From contig JAEWCQ010000003.1 of assembly GCA_023390555.1 (NCBI GenBank), positions 62,001 through 126,000 of the forward strand: DNA of 64,000 nucleotides, given 5' to 3'. Shown piece after piece: positions 16,950 through 24,817 of the stretch (the stretch's first letter is position 1; each line of letters begins with the position of its first letter). A program made the translations under genes and the position numbers. A model generated the notes under the pieces. That model was not told the origin of the DNA and did not search any database. It saw nothing but the letters and a program-made list of their open reading frames with translations. Source of the stretch: Bacillota bacterium. Its GTDB lineage: Bacteria; Bacillota; Clostridia; Lachnospirales; Lachnospiraceae.

Positions 16950-17513
16950 TTACCTGACAGGTCCCGGATAATCCACCTGTCGCCAACTGTTTGGCTGAAA
17001 TTCCAGAATTCTCTGATTCGGCTCATCGAGACGTGTGGATCCATAACCATACCATTCCGAATAATATCCCATCATCGTAAATCGGATCAGGGAGTCAATC
17101 ATATATTTATCTGAGATCATCGGATCTCCAAGCGAAAGTATTTCCTGCTTTTTGATTCTTTTTATCACAGACAGGCGATCTCCCGGTGCAAGAGCGGAGA
17201 ACGTCACACCTTGCGTAGTATCGATGGAAACCTCATTTCCTCCCTGGTATACCAGTTCTTTCGCCGCCGCATCCAATGCCTCTCCAGTTGCTATTAAAAG
17301 GGCGTTTCCTCCCAGCTCATACAGCGTTAGAATTACATATTCGTAAGTAAGAGCATCTATCGCACCATAATACTGTACTTCTCCATATTGCGCCGCCAGT
17401 CTTGGTGTCCAGGGGATAACAGCCTCTACAAAGGCTTTATAAGTATTCAAAATCTGCCGCATGGAATATTCCCCATGTTGTTTTTCTTCCAGTGACCTTA
17501 ATGTATCGTACAT
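16950..17513 (-). CDS. Small subunit of GMC dehydrogenase (gluconate 2-dehydrogenase subunit 3-like)
   Basis: 187 residues, directly upstream of the GMC oxidoreductase in the same operon. Its size, position and the pattern of helical N-terminus with ALTYEYVILTLYELGGNA and C-terminal MMGYYSEWYGYGSTRLDEPNQRIL resemble the gamma subunit of bacterial gluconate/fructose-type dehydrogenases. It has no recognisable Tat signal, which the classical subunits carry. The match is from pattern and context only. Ribosome site GGTGG precedes the ATG. Confidence 0.65.
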   Translation of the reverse strand: MYDTLRSLEEKQHGEYSMRQILNTYKAFVEAVIPWTPRLAAQYGEVQYYGAIDALTYEYVILTLYELGGNALLIATGEALDAAAKELVYQGGNEVSIDTTQGVTFSALAPGDRLSVIKRIKKQEILSLGDPMISDKYMIDSLIRFTMMGYYSEWYGYGSTRLDEPNQRILEFQPNSWRQVDYPGPVR

Positions 17514-17665
17514 CTGCTACCACCATAATTTATTATTCTATGTTTATGACGCAGTCAGCCGGATATTACATTTTTTTGGGATTATCGAAGGAGATATGGG
17601 AACATATCAGAAATGTACTCATACAATGAGATAGATGAATTGTTTCTTTGACAGGAGGTATCTCT

Positions 17666-18658
17666 ATGTGTACTGCGATAACACTGCAAACCCTGCAGGG
17701 AGAAACTTTTTTGGGCAGAACAATGGATTTCTCTTATGAGATACAACCGCATGTTTATATTGTACCGAACAATTATATGTGGACGAATCCTTTAAACAAC
17801 CAGACCATGCGTGACACCTATCGCTTCATTGCCATGGGGCAGCAGCTTGACGGACAACTCGGCTTTTTCGATGGTGTAAATGAGCAGGGATTTGCAGCTG
17901 CAGCTCTGTATTTTGCAGGTTATGCGCAATACGACAGACGCCCTGCTTTTCCGGGTGCAGAACAGATTGCCTCTTATGATTTTCTTCATTATATTCTTGG
18001 GAAATGCGCGACCATGGAGGACCTTAGAAAGCTGCTTGACCGGACTTATATCATAGGAATGGCAGATCCCGTCACGCAAACGGTCGCTCCGCTGCACTGG
18101 ATCGTCATGGATAAAAGCAAGCGGTGCATGGTCGTAGAACAGACAGAACGAGGTCTGGAACTGTTTTATAATACAATTGGAGTTATGGCGAACAGTCCCG
18201 GCTTTCAATGGCAGCTGACAAACCTTCGGAATTACATGGAGACCTCTCCGACACAGACTGCGGAATCCTACTGGGGAACCACACTTCTGACTCCTTTCGG
18301 GCAGGCGGGGGGAACCGCCCCTCTTCCGGGCGGATTCACTTCACCCGACCGTTTCGTCCGAACCGCATATCTGAAAACACATATTCCGACACCGAAAGAC
18401 AGCGCAGAAGGAATCGTTTCCTGTTTTCGTATTATGGAATCCGTTTCCATTCCAAAAGGTGCCGTGACAACTGTCTCCAATACCTATGACTACACGAAAT
18501 ATACCGCCTTTATCAATACGGATAAACAACAGTATTTCTTTCGGCCGTACGAGGACCTGCAGACCTATACGACCAGCCTCTCTCTGGATACCGGAGCTTC
18601 CGAACAGCTTACGGATCTTGGCAGCATCCAAAATCCTGCCAATTTTGTCAAAATATAA
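17666..18658 (+). CDS. Choloylglycine hydrolase family, penicillin V acylase-like
   Basis: An Ntn-hydrolase whose Cys2 becomes the N-terminal nucleophile after Met removal. The start at MCTAITLQ is fixed by this Cys and by GGAGG 8 bp upstream; a longer frame from 17648 would bury it. 330 residues: GRTMDF gives Arg18 and Asp21, IGVMANSPGFQWQ the conserved Asn, and GGFTSPDRFVRTAYL the C-terminal Arg. At the position that separates bile salt hydrolases (Asn) from penicillin V acylases (Tyr) it has Tyr82 (ALYFAGYAQY). A PVA-like acylase is therefore favoured over a bile salt hydrolase; N-acyl-homoserine lactone or other acyl amides are alternative substrates. No signal peptide. A small palindrome (GATATG-N4-CATATC, 17593-17608) lies upstream. 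Confidence 0.88.
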   Translation: MCTAITLQTLQGETFLGRTMDFSYEIQPHVYIVPNNYMWTNPLNNQTMRDTYRFIAMGQQLDGQLGFFDGVNEQGFAAAALYFAGYAQYDRRPAFPGAEQIASYDFLHYILGKCATMEDLRKLLDRTYIIGMADPVTQTVAPLHWIVMDKSKRCMVVEQTERGLELFYNTIGVMANSPGFQWQLTNLRNYMETSPTQTAESYWGTTLLTPFGQAGGTAPLPGGFTSPDRFVRTAYLKTHIPTPKDSAEGIVSCFRIMESVSIPKGAVTTVSNTYDYTKYTAFINTDKQQYFFRPYEDLQTYTTSLSLDTGASEQLTDLGSIQNPANFVKI

Positions 18659-18725
18659 TGCACCCGCCTGCTAACGCTGTTCCTCTTATCTGTATTGGCA
18701 TCCCTGAGCCAGTTCTGCATCCGAA

Positions 18726-20090
18726 TCATAAAAAGTGCTTTAATAGTTTCCTCTTTTTTTCATCATAAGGCGCATATCGCAATGGAATGTCAACACAGGT
18801 GAGGTTTTTGACCACACCTTTCTTATGAGAGAACGTATCAAAGCTGTATTTGCCGTGATATCCGCCCATGCCGCTGTAACCGACTCCTCCGAACGGCAGA
18901 TGGTGATTGGCAATATGCAAAAAGACATCATTTACACAGCCGCCTCCATAGGATATTTCAGAAATAAGCCGATCGGCAGTCTTCTTCTCTCCCGTAAAAA
19001 TATAGCACGCCAGCGGCTTTGGTCTATCTTTGATCAGTCGAATCATTTCCTCCAGGCTGCGGTAGCTTATGACAGGAAGAATCGGTCCGAAAATCTCTTC
19101 CTCCATGATTTCATGGTCAAATTCGGCCTCTGGGAGAATCGTCGGTGCAATTTTCCTCTTCTGCGGATTCCGCTTTCCTCCAAGGACCGTCTTCTCCCGA
19201 TCGATCAGACCGCACAGTCTGTCATAATGGTGCACGCTGATGATATTCGGATAATCGTCCCGTTCCTGTGCATCTGCATAACGTTTTTCGATTTCCTCCT
19301 GCAGATATTGAACAAAGCGCTGTTTTACGCTTTCTTTCACGATAACATAGTCGATGGAAATACAGGTCTGCCCAGCATTGAGAAATTTTCCCCAGACAAT
19401 CCGCTTTGCGGCCATCCGAAGATCTGCGGATTCGGTAACGATACAGGGACTTTTCCCTCCCAGTTCGAGCGAAACCGGCGTCAGATGTTCACTTGCAGCC
19501 TTCATGATGATTTTTCCCACACCCGGACTTCCGGTGAAAAAGATGTAATCATAGTTCTGTTCGAGAACCTCGTCATATGCTGCCTCAGCATCTACACAGC
19601 AGATATATTTTGCCGGGAACGTGTTATTTATAATGCTGCGAATGACGTTTGCCGTATGAATGCTGCTTTTGGAGCATTTTAGAACCGCACAGTTTCCGGC
19701 GGCAATCGCACCGACCAGCGGGGCCATGGAAAGATTAAACGGATAGTTCCAAGGTGCGAGAATCAGAACCACACCGTATGGTTCCGAATAGAGATAGTTT
19801 TTCGCCGGGAAGGTTGCCATCGTCCCCGCCACCCGCTTCGGTCTGCTCCACCGATCCAGTTTTCTCAGGGCTTCCTTTATCTCTGCATACACCATCCCGA
19901 TTTCTGCCATGTAGGTCTCGGCATTTGACTTCCCAAGATCCTGATAAATGGCCTGACAGATTTCATCCTCGCTCTGCCGTATCGCAGAAAGCATCCTCTT
20001 TAGCATCGCCTTTCGAAACGCAATGCTCTTTGTCTGATTGCTGTTGAAAAATTCCTTTTGCCTTACGACAATTTTCCGTATTTCCGTCAT
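18726..20090 (-). CDS. Aldehyde dehydrogenase (class 3 / ALDH3-like)
   Basis: 454 residues, the short ALDH3-type length. Catalytic motifs: PWNYPFNLSMAP (catalytic Asn), FTGSPGVGK (NAD pocket), the general-base Glu in SLELGGKSP, and the nucleophile Cys in GKFLNAGQTCIS. It oxidises medium- or long-chain aldehydes to acids with NAD(P)+. The C-terminus (KGVVKNL...RYAPYDEKKRKLLKHFL) fits the membrane-proximal tail of this class. The ribosome site GGAGG lies 6 bp before the ATG and inside the GntR gene, with which it overlaps by 128 bp. Because the N-terminal residues (IVVRQKEFFNSNQTKSIAFRK) match the family, the overlap looks real. Confidence 0.9.
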   Translation of the reverse strand: MTEIRKIVVRQKEFFNSNQTKSIAFRKAMLKRMLSAIRQSEDEICQAIYQDLGKSNAETYMAEIGMVYAEIKEALRKLDRWSRPKRVAGTMATFPAKNYLYSEPYGVVLILAPWNYPFNLSMAPLVGAIAAGNCAVLKCSKSSIHTANVIRSIINNTFPAKYICCVDAEAAYDEVLEQNYDYIFFTGSPGVGKIIMKAASEHLTPVSLELGGKSPCIVTESADLRMAAKRIVWGKFLNAGQTCISIDYVIVKESVKQRFVQYLQEEIEKRYADAQERDDYPNIISVHHYDRLCGLIDREKTVLGGKRNPQKRKIAPTILPEAEFDHEIMEEEIFGPILPVISYRSLEEMIRLIKDRPKPLACYIFTGEKKTADRLISEISYGGGCVNDVFLHIANHHLPFGGVGYSGMGGYHGKYSFDTFSHKKGVVKNLTCVDIPLRYAPYDEKKRKLLKHFL

Positions 20091-20754
20091 AACATACCTC
20101 CGTGTCGATCAGATCATAGTGCAGGTTGATTGCCTGCATGCCAAGTAATACATCTTTATGTAAAAGCCCTTTCAGCATGGTCTCATGCGTTTCCATCAGT
20201 ACAAGTTTTTTTTCCGGTGAAGATTCTGTGATTACCTTTTCAATCAGTTCACTGCATACATCCGACAGCGAACTCATGATACTGATAATCAGCGTATTAC
20301 TGCAGGTGATCAGAATTCTGTCATGAAACTGCTTATCCAGAGAAGCCCGCTTTTTTCCTGCATTCTGCTTCATTTTCTCAACGATTTCATTTAATTCCCA
20401 AAGTTGAGAATCCGATAGATTCCAAACAGCATCGGCGTATACATAGAGTTCAATCGCACGGCGCAGCTGGCTGATCTGGACATAATCCACCTGCTTGATC
20501 AAAAGCATAAGCTCCATCGATTCGGTAAATGTTTTTTCAATATTGGCAACCAGATAATTTCCCGATCCCTGCCGGCTTTTGATCATCCCCATCGCATCCA
20601 TGATACGAAGTGCCTCACGAATCGAATTCCGCCCCAGAGACAAAAGCTCCACGAGTTCTCTTTCGGTCGGAAGTTTATCTCCCGCATGAAGCCTGCCTGC
20701 CGTTACCTGTTCTTTGACATATGCAATTACTTTCTTATATTCTCTGTCGTTCAT
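19963..20754 (-). CDS. FadR-type GntR transcriptional regulator
   Basis: 263 residues. The winged helix at the N-terminus (GDKLPTERELVELLSLGRNSIREALRIMDAMGMIKSRQGSGNYL, written here only as the landmark LPTERELVELL...SIREALR) is followed by an FCD effector domain to about residue 220. The last 40 or so residues (after DLIDTEVCYDG) are low in pattern and coded by DNA that also codes the N-terminus of the aldehyde dehydrogenase in another frame. The tail probably arose by loss of an earlier stop. It is preceded 9 bp upstream by the cytidylate-kinase-like gene and has a weak, distant ribosome site, consistent with low expression. It probably regulates this operon; ligand unknown. Confidence 0.85.
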   Translation of the reverse strand: MNDREYKKVIAYVKEQVTAGRLHAGDKLPTERELVELLSLGRNSIREALRIMDAMGMIKSRQGSGNYLVANIEKTFTESMELMLLIKQVDYVQISQLRRAIELYVYADAVWNLSDSQLWELNEIVEKMKQNAGKKRASLDKQFHDRILITCSNTLIISIMSSLSDVCSELIEKVITESSPEKKLVLMETHETMLKGLLHKDVLLGMQAINLHYDLIDTEVCYDGNTENCRKAKGIFQQQSDKEHCVSKGDAKEDAFCDTAERG

Positions 20755-20763
20755 AGATAAATA

Positions 20764-21339
20764 TTAACAATTCCTTTTCTTTTTTTCAATAAATTCCCCA
20801 ATCAGTTCTATGCAGGCGTCGATTCCAATCACTCCACTGTTCATCGTAAGATGATAATTTCTCGCATCTCCCCATTCCTGATCGGTATAGAATTTATGAA
20901 AAGATGCCCTCTGTTTGTCCGTCTTTTCTATCACGGAACGGAGATTTTTTTTATCCACTCCATACACATCCCGAACACGGCAGATTCTTTTTTCGATATC
21001 GGAATGGACGAATACACTGGCAGAATCGGGCTGCTCCCGAAAGATATAGTTCCCGCATCTTCCAATGATGACGCAGGACTGATGTTCCGTAATACTGCGG
21101 ATCAGTTCAAACTGCGCCTTCCCGATATTTTGGGAATACGTGTTCATCGCTATCGCATACAAAAGGCTGTTTACAGGCTTTTCTTCATAGAAAGAAATCA
21201 TTTCCTCGTAAAAGCCTCTTTTCTTTGCCTCCCTGACCAATGCCTCTTTGTCATAAAACGGCACCCCATACCTATCTGCCAGTCTCTGCCCGATTTCATG
21301 CCCTCCGCTTCCGTACTCTCTTCCAATTGTAATGATCAT
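20764..21339 (-). CDS. Cytidylate kinase-like family protein
   Basis: 191 residues. The start MIITIGREYGSGGHEIGQRLADRYG matches the cytidylate-kinase-like P-loop family, whose loop reads GxxGSGG instead of the classical GxxxxGKS. Further motifs are YDKEAL and VIIGRCGNYIF with a basic segment EKRICRV. Members are widespread in Clostridia and their substrate is not established as CMP. It lies 60 bp after lrgB and 9 bp before the GntR gene in the same direction. GGAGG precedes the ATG. Confidence 0.82.
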   Translation of the reverse strand: MIITIGREYGSGGHEIGQRLADRYGVPFYDKEALVREAKKRGFYEEMISFYEEKPVNSLLYAIAMNTYSQNIGKAQFELIRSITEHQSCVIIGRCGNYIFREQPDSASVFVHSDIEKRICRVRDVYGVDKKNLRSVIEKTDKQRASFHKFYTDQEWGDARNYHLTMNSGVIGIDACIELIGEFIEKKKRNC

Positions 21340-21399
21340 TTGACCGCCTCCGTTTCCCCTTCCATTTCATACTGGATGACTCTGTTCGCTTGTTCCATT

Positions 21400-22092
21400 C
21401 TATAGGAAATTGGCAAAAATGGACGCCCCGATCACAGTAATCAGTCCTGCAACCGCTATCGCAAGACTGCTCATGGCTCCCTCAATTTCTCCCATTTCCA
21501 TTGCTTTTGCCGTGCCTACCGCATGTGCCGCCGTACCGATGGCAACTCCTTTTGCAACGGGATCCTTGATGCCAAATAACTTGCAGACCTTTTCCGCAAC
21601 AATATTTCCAAATACACCTGTGACAATGATGACAGTGACGGTAATCGTTACAATACCGCCAAGTTCTTCTGAAATTCCCATTCCAATTGCCGTTGTAATG
21701 GATTTTGGAAGCATTGTCGTATATTCTTCATGTGAAAAATGAAACAGCATGGCAAACACAAGCACACTGCCCAGACTCGAAAGTACTCCGGCGAAAATTC
21801 CAATCAGAATGGCCTTGAGATTTTTCTTGAGCAGATCAATCTGCTCATAAAGCGGAACCGCAAGACATATGGTTGCAGGCGTCAGCAGATAACTCAGATA
21901 TTTTGCCCCATTGTTATAACTGTCATAATCCACATGAAAGACCAGCAGAACCACAATGACCAAAAGAATGGAAATAAGAAGCGGATTAAATATGGTCAGT
22001 TTGAATTTCTTCCTCAAAAACAGGCCCGCCTGATATCCCACAATACTGATAAACACACCGAAAAATGTAGATTCTGCCAATAAATGATTCAT
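21400..22092 (-). CDS. lrgB: LrgB-family membrane protein
   Basis: 230 residues with about seven membrane segments and the LrgB landmarks LTPATICLAVPLYEQ, LPKSITTAIGMGISEELGG and GTAAHAVGTAKAMEMGE. LrgB with LrgA is classically linked to murein hydrolase and autolysis control. The Bacillus subtilis counterparts PftA/PftB take up pyruvate, so a C3-acid transport role is equally likely here. The start (MNHLL) overlaps the stop of lrgA as ATGA; a 42-codon longer frame runs through lrgA and is rejected. Confidence 0.9.
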   Translation of the reverse strand: MNHLLAESTFFGVFISIVGYQAGLFLRKKFKLTIFNPLLISILLVIVVLLVFHVDYDSYNNGAKYLSYLLTPATICLAVPLYEQIDLLKKNLKAILIGIFAGVLSSLGSVLVFAMLFHFSHEEYTTMLPKSITTAIGMGISEELGGIVTITVTVIIVTGVFGNIVAEKVCKLFGIKDPVAKGVAIGTAAHAVGTAKAMEMGEIEGAMSSLAIAVAGLITVIGASIFANFL

Positions 22093-22448
22093 TGCTTTCT
22101 CCTCTTGTCCATTCTGATCACAAACTGTGTGACCCTTCCCGTAACCGCCATGACCAGCACGGTCGTAACCACTGTAATAATCGAGATTGGAATCCAGATA
22201 TCCTTCAGGATTCCCCATGTATTTAATATTCCTACCGATGCCGGAATGAACATCAGCGGCATAATCTCTATCAGAAATGCGGCTGCCTCTTTGATCTGCT
22301 CTAAATCAATCAGCTTTGTCAGAAGCGCGAGCAGAAGCAGAACCAGACCATAGATACTCGCAGGAATCGGCAGGTCAATGAAATACCTGCATACCTCACC
22401 CAGAAACGTAAAAAATAAAATCAATCCAAACTGTTTTAAGAACTTCAT
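22089..22448 (-). CDS. lrgA: LrgA/CidA-family membrane protein
   Basis: 119 residues with four membrane segments. IPASIYGLVLLLLALL and IEIMPLMFIPASVGILN are the family hallmarks, followed by a short basic C-terminus (RMDKRRKQ). It probably forms a complex with LrgB in the membrane. The start MKFLKQ is preceded by AAAGGTG; upstream in-frame codons lie within a repeat element and are not credible coding. It heads a likely five-gene unit: lrgA, lrgB, kinase-like gene, GntR, aldehyde dehydrogenase. Confidence 0.9.
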   Translation of the reverse strand: MKFLKQFGLILFFTFLGEVCRYFIDLPIPASIYGLVLLLLALLTKLIDLEQIKEAAAFLIEIMPLMFIPASVGILNTWGILKDIWIPISIITVVTTVLVMAVTGRVTQFVIRMDKRRKQ

Positions 22449-22470
22449 CGTAACACCTTTCATCTTTTCT

Positions 22471-22609
22471 GGAACAAACGTGTACTTCGTACGCTTTCGC
22501 GTCCTATTCCTTCGGACGTACCGCTTTTGTTCCGCGCGAAGCCGCGCATGTGAATTTAAATCCAGAAGGAAGACATCTCTTACATACGCCAATGTGACAA
22601 GGTCTTTCC
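22471..22609. repeat. Dispersed structured repeat, copy A
   Basis: About 139 bp between the rhodanese terminator and lrgA. It matches a second region (34026-34174) in three blocks and in the same orientation: ACTTCGTACG; TTTTGTTCCGCGCG(CG)AAGC(C/T)GCGCAT; and CATACG-N2-(C/T)ATGT(A/G)ACAAGGTCTTT. GGAACAAA (22471-22478) pairs with TTTGTTCC (22526-22533), and GCGCG-AAGC-CGCGC forms a second hairpin. No coding capacity is evident. It could be a small non-autonomous element or an RNA leader. Confidence 0.6.
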
Positions 22610-22612
22610 TTG

Positions 22613-22659
22613 AAAAAATAAATACTCCTCAAATTGGTTATACCAATTTAAAGAGTATT
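22613..22659 (-). terminator. Rhodanese gene terminator
   Basis: A long stem, AATACTC-N3-AAATTGGT-N3-ACCAATTT-N3-GAGTATT, symmetric about 22640, followed on the minus strand by TATTTTTTC. It lies 77 bp past the rhodanese stop and directly before repeat copy A. Confidence 0.75.
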
Positions 22660-22735
22660 CTATTCCTAAGGAAACACAAAGTCAATATGAAAACGGGATC
22701 GTACGGCAAAAGTTTTCTGTATCCCATCCCGAATG

Positions 22736-23056
22736 CTATTTGAGACGGCTTCCCACATAAGAACCGAATCCCCCGGCGACATTCACCACATCATATCCCT
22801 GCTTTAAAAGCATGCTGCACGTCCTTGCGCTTCTCGCGCCGGACTGGCACATAATATAACAGGTCTTTTCTCTGTTTAAATATCGATCCGGTTCCTTGAG
22901 GAGATCGCCCATCGGTACATTTCTTGCTGTTTTCAGACATCCCCTTTGATATTCATACGGCTCCCTGATATCAATCAGATCTATGTTCCCGAGATACTGG
23001 TCAATGTCATTTACATGTATCGTCTTTCCGGTCTCTCTTTTTAAAAATTCAAACAT
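22736..23056 (-). CDS. Single-domain rhodanese-like protein
   Basis: 106 residues. DLIDIREPYEYQRG and the active-site loop CQSGARSARTC (catalytic Cys near residue 71) define a single rhodanese domain. These proteins carry persulfide sulfur for sulfur transfer or cyanide detoxification. There is no signal peptide, so it acts in the cytoplasm. GGAGG lies 9 bp before the ATG. Monocistronic, with its own strong terminator. Confidence 0.9.
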   Translation of the reverse strand: MFEFLKRETGKTIHVNDIDQYLGNIDLIDIREPYEYQRGCLKTARNVPMGDLLKEPDRYLNREKTCYIMCQSGARSARTCSMLLKQGYDVVNVAGGFGSYVGSRLK

Positions 23057-23236
23057 GGTCTTTTCCTCCTGTATTCCTCTGTTTTTCGGATCGTTGCTTT
23101 GTAAATTTCTTCTTTTTATTATATCAGCCTTTTTCCGATTATCAGTGACCTTATCACGTAAGAACTTTCACACGTATAAAATATCCAGAAAATAAACCAC
23201 TCTTGTCTAAGAAATCAATATAAATCCGTTCATTGT

Positions 23237-24817
23237 CTATCCCATACAGACATGAATCAACCACACATCATTCACACAGAGTTCCGCGGTTACCGCAATA
23301 CTGCTTCCATCATATTTAAAATCCAGATTTTCCTCTTTCATATCAGACTTCTCAATGATATCCTGTAGCTGATCTTTTGTCATGGATACCGGCTTTCCCA
23401 TCTCCATCCAGAGAAAATATGGATTGCAGTGCTGTTCATCTATTTTTTTCACCGTCACGGAAACAGGTGATTTATCTGACATGAGTTTTAAATCCAGAAT
23501 CTCCTCTGGTAAATTTATTTGCTTCATCTTTTGCCGGAACAGGAGAATCTGAATACTCTCCGTTTTTCGAAATGCTGCAATACCAATCTCCCCGTCCGTG
23601 GCATGCTCACCGATCAGCAGTCTTTGTCCTCCCACTTCACTCATCATACGCAGCGCATGATAAACCGGTTTTGGTATTCCATGGCTGGTCATAAGACCAA
23701 AGCCTCCATGAAACTCCTCCTGAAAATGATGAAATTCTTCAAAGAGATCACTAAAGCACCAGATACTCGATAAATCTACACTTTCTTCCGTATCAAGAGA
23801 TGCCTTTATGTCATATGCGGCAACTTTTCTCGTATCATTGGATTCCGCAGAAAAAATTGCATTTGCATTCCATTCCGTATATATGACCGGCAGGGTACCG
23901 GCAAAGCCTTTTACAAGCTCCGCATTTCTTCGGAAGCTGTCATTGGGAAGCTCTTCTATTTCTGACTTATCCCTCATAATCTGACGATATCCCTCCAATA
24001 TGGTCCCGGCTTTCTTTTCTGTAAATATCTCCCGATTGAGAAAATCTTTTAACACAAATTTTTCATTCTCCTGCTCCAGATCCACGGCAGCGTCCAGACC
24101 TCCGATCGGATCTCCCGCATATTGATGTGTGGAAAGGAAATCAACCGGTACATCCTGCTTCCTGCAATATTCCAAAAAGCTTTGAACCCACTTGCTTCCG
24201 GATGTTGCCGGTCCTCCTACACGCAGATTTCCATTTACACGTTTGATGGTTCTTGCCGTCACCTCATACAATTTATAATAATCCTTTTTCTTTCCCGCAA
24301 AAAAGCCATATAGATCCGGTTCATTCCATACTTCAAAATACCAGCTCTCCACCTCCTCCTTACCATATCGGTATAGCAGAAACTGAATCAGCTGTTCTAT
24401 CAACTCACTCCAATGTCCGTAGTCCTGTGGGGGACTGATGTTTCCTTTGTAGTAAAAAAAACACTCCTCTTTTGAAGAGCCCAACAATTCCGGCATAAAG
24501 GATAATTCCACAAACGGCTTCATTCCGCAGGAGAGGACATTATCATATACTGCTGCAATCTTTTGAAAATTATACTCTACAAAATTTTCTGCTCCATCGA
24601 TTGGGAAAATATGATACAGGCTTTTTACCACATCCATATCGTCACTCAATATCCCATGGAATCTGACATATTGAATTCCCAAATCCTCATGCACTTTTGT
24701 CAGCATTGCGACATAATCCGTCCGCAGCGCCATGGTTGCATGGTCACTCCCTACACAGAACTTCCAGTGTCTGCGATAAGGGATGCTTTTTTCCTGGCTG
24801 TCAATTGTAAATTTCAT
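23237..24817 (-). CDS. Glycoside hydrolase family 39 (beta-xylosidase-like)
   Basis: 526 residues, with no signal peptide, so cytoplasmic. The GH39 acid/base Glu166 is in WYFEVWNEPDLYG and the nucleophile Glu315 in VIYTEWNAN; DFLSTHQYAGD and the C-terminal beta region also fit. Family members release xylose from xylo-oligosaccharides, or cleave alpha-iduronides or rhamnosyl linkages. The start overlaps the stop of the YesN-type regulator gene (ATGA), tying hydrolase output to the sensor system. With the GH3 enzyme, transporter and two-component system upstream it completes a locus for an imported plant oligosaccharide, most simply a xyloside. Confidence 0.87.
   Translation of the reverse strand: MKFTIDSQEKSIPYRRHWKFCVGSDHATMALRTDYVAMLTKVHEDLGIQYVRFHGILSDDMDVVKSLYHIFPIDGAENFVEYNFQKIAAVYDNVLSCGMKPFVELSFMPELLGSSKEECFFYYKGNISPPQDYGHWSELIEQLIQFLLYRYGKEEVESWYFEVWNEPDLYGFFAGKKKDYYKLYEVTARTIKRVNGNLRVGGPATSGSKWVQSFLEYCRKQDVPVDFLSTHQYAGDPIGGLDAAVDLEQENEKFVLKDFLNREIFTEKKAGTILEGYRQIMRDKSEIEELPNDSFRRNAELVKGFAGTLPVIYTEWNANAIFSAESNDTRKVAAYDIKASLDTEESVDLSSIWCFSDLFEEFHHFQEEFHGGFGLMTSHGIPKPVYHALRMMSEVGGQRLLIGEHATDGEIGIAAFRKTESIQILLFRQKMKQINLPEEILDLKLMSDKSPVSVTVKKIDEQHCNPYFLWMEMGKPVSMTKDQLQDIIEKSDMKEENLDFKYDGSSIAVTAELCVNDVWLIHVCMG

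Noticed and set aside
17648..18658. Bile salt hydrolase call for the choloylglycine hydrolase family gene
   Set aside because: The discriminating position has Tyr as in penicillin V acylases rather than Asn, so the narrower name is not supported.
22449..22592. Extended N-terminus of LrgA
   Set aside because: The extra codons are read through the dispersed repeat and are highly basic, unlike the family; MKFLKQ has its own ribosome site.
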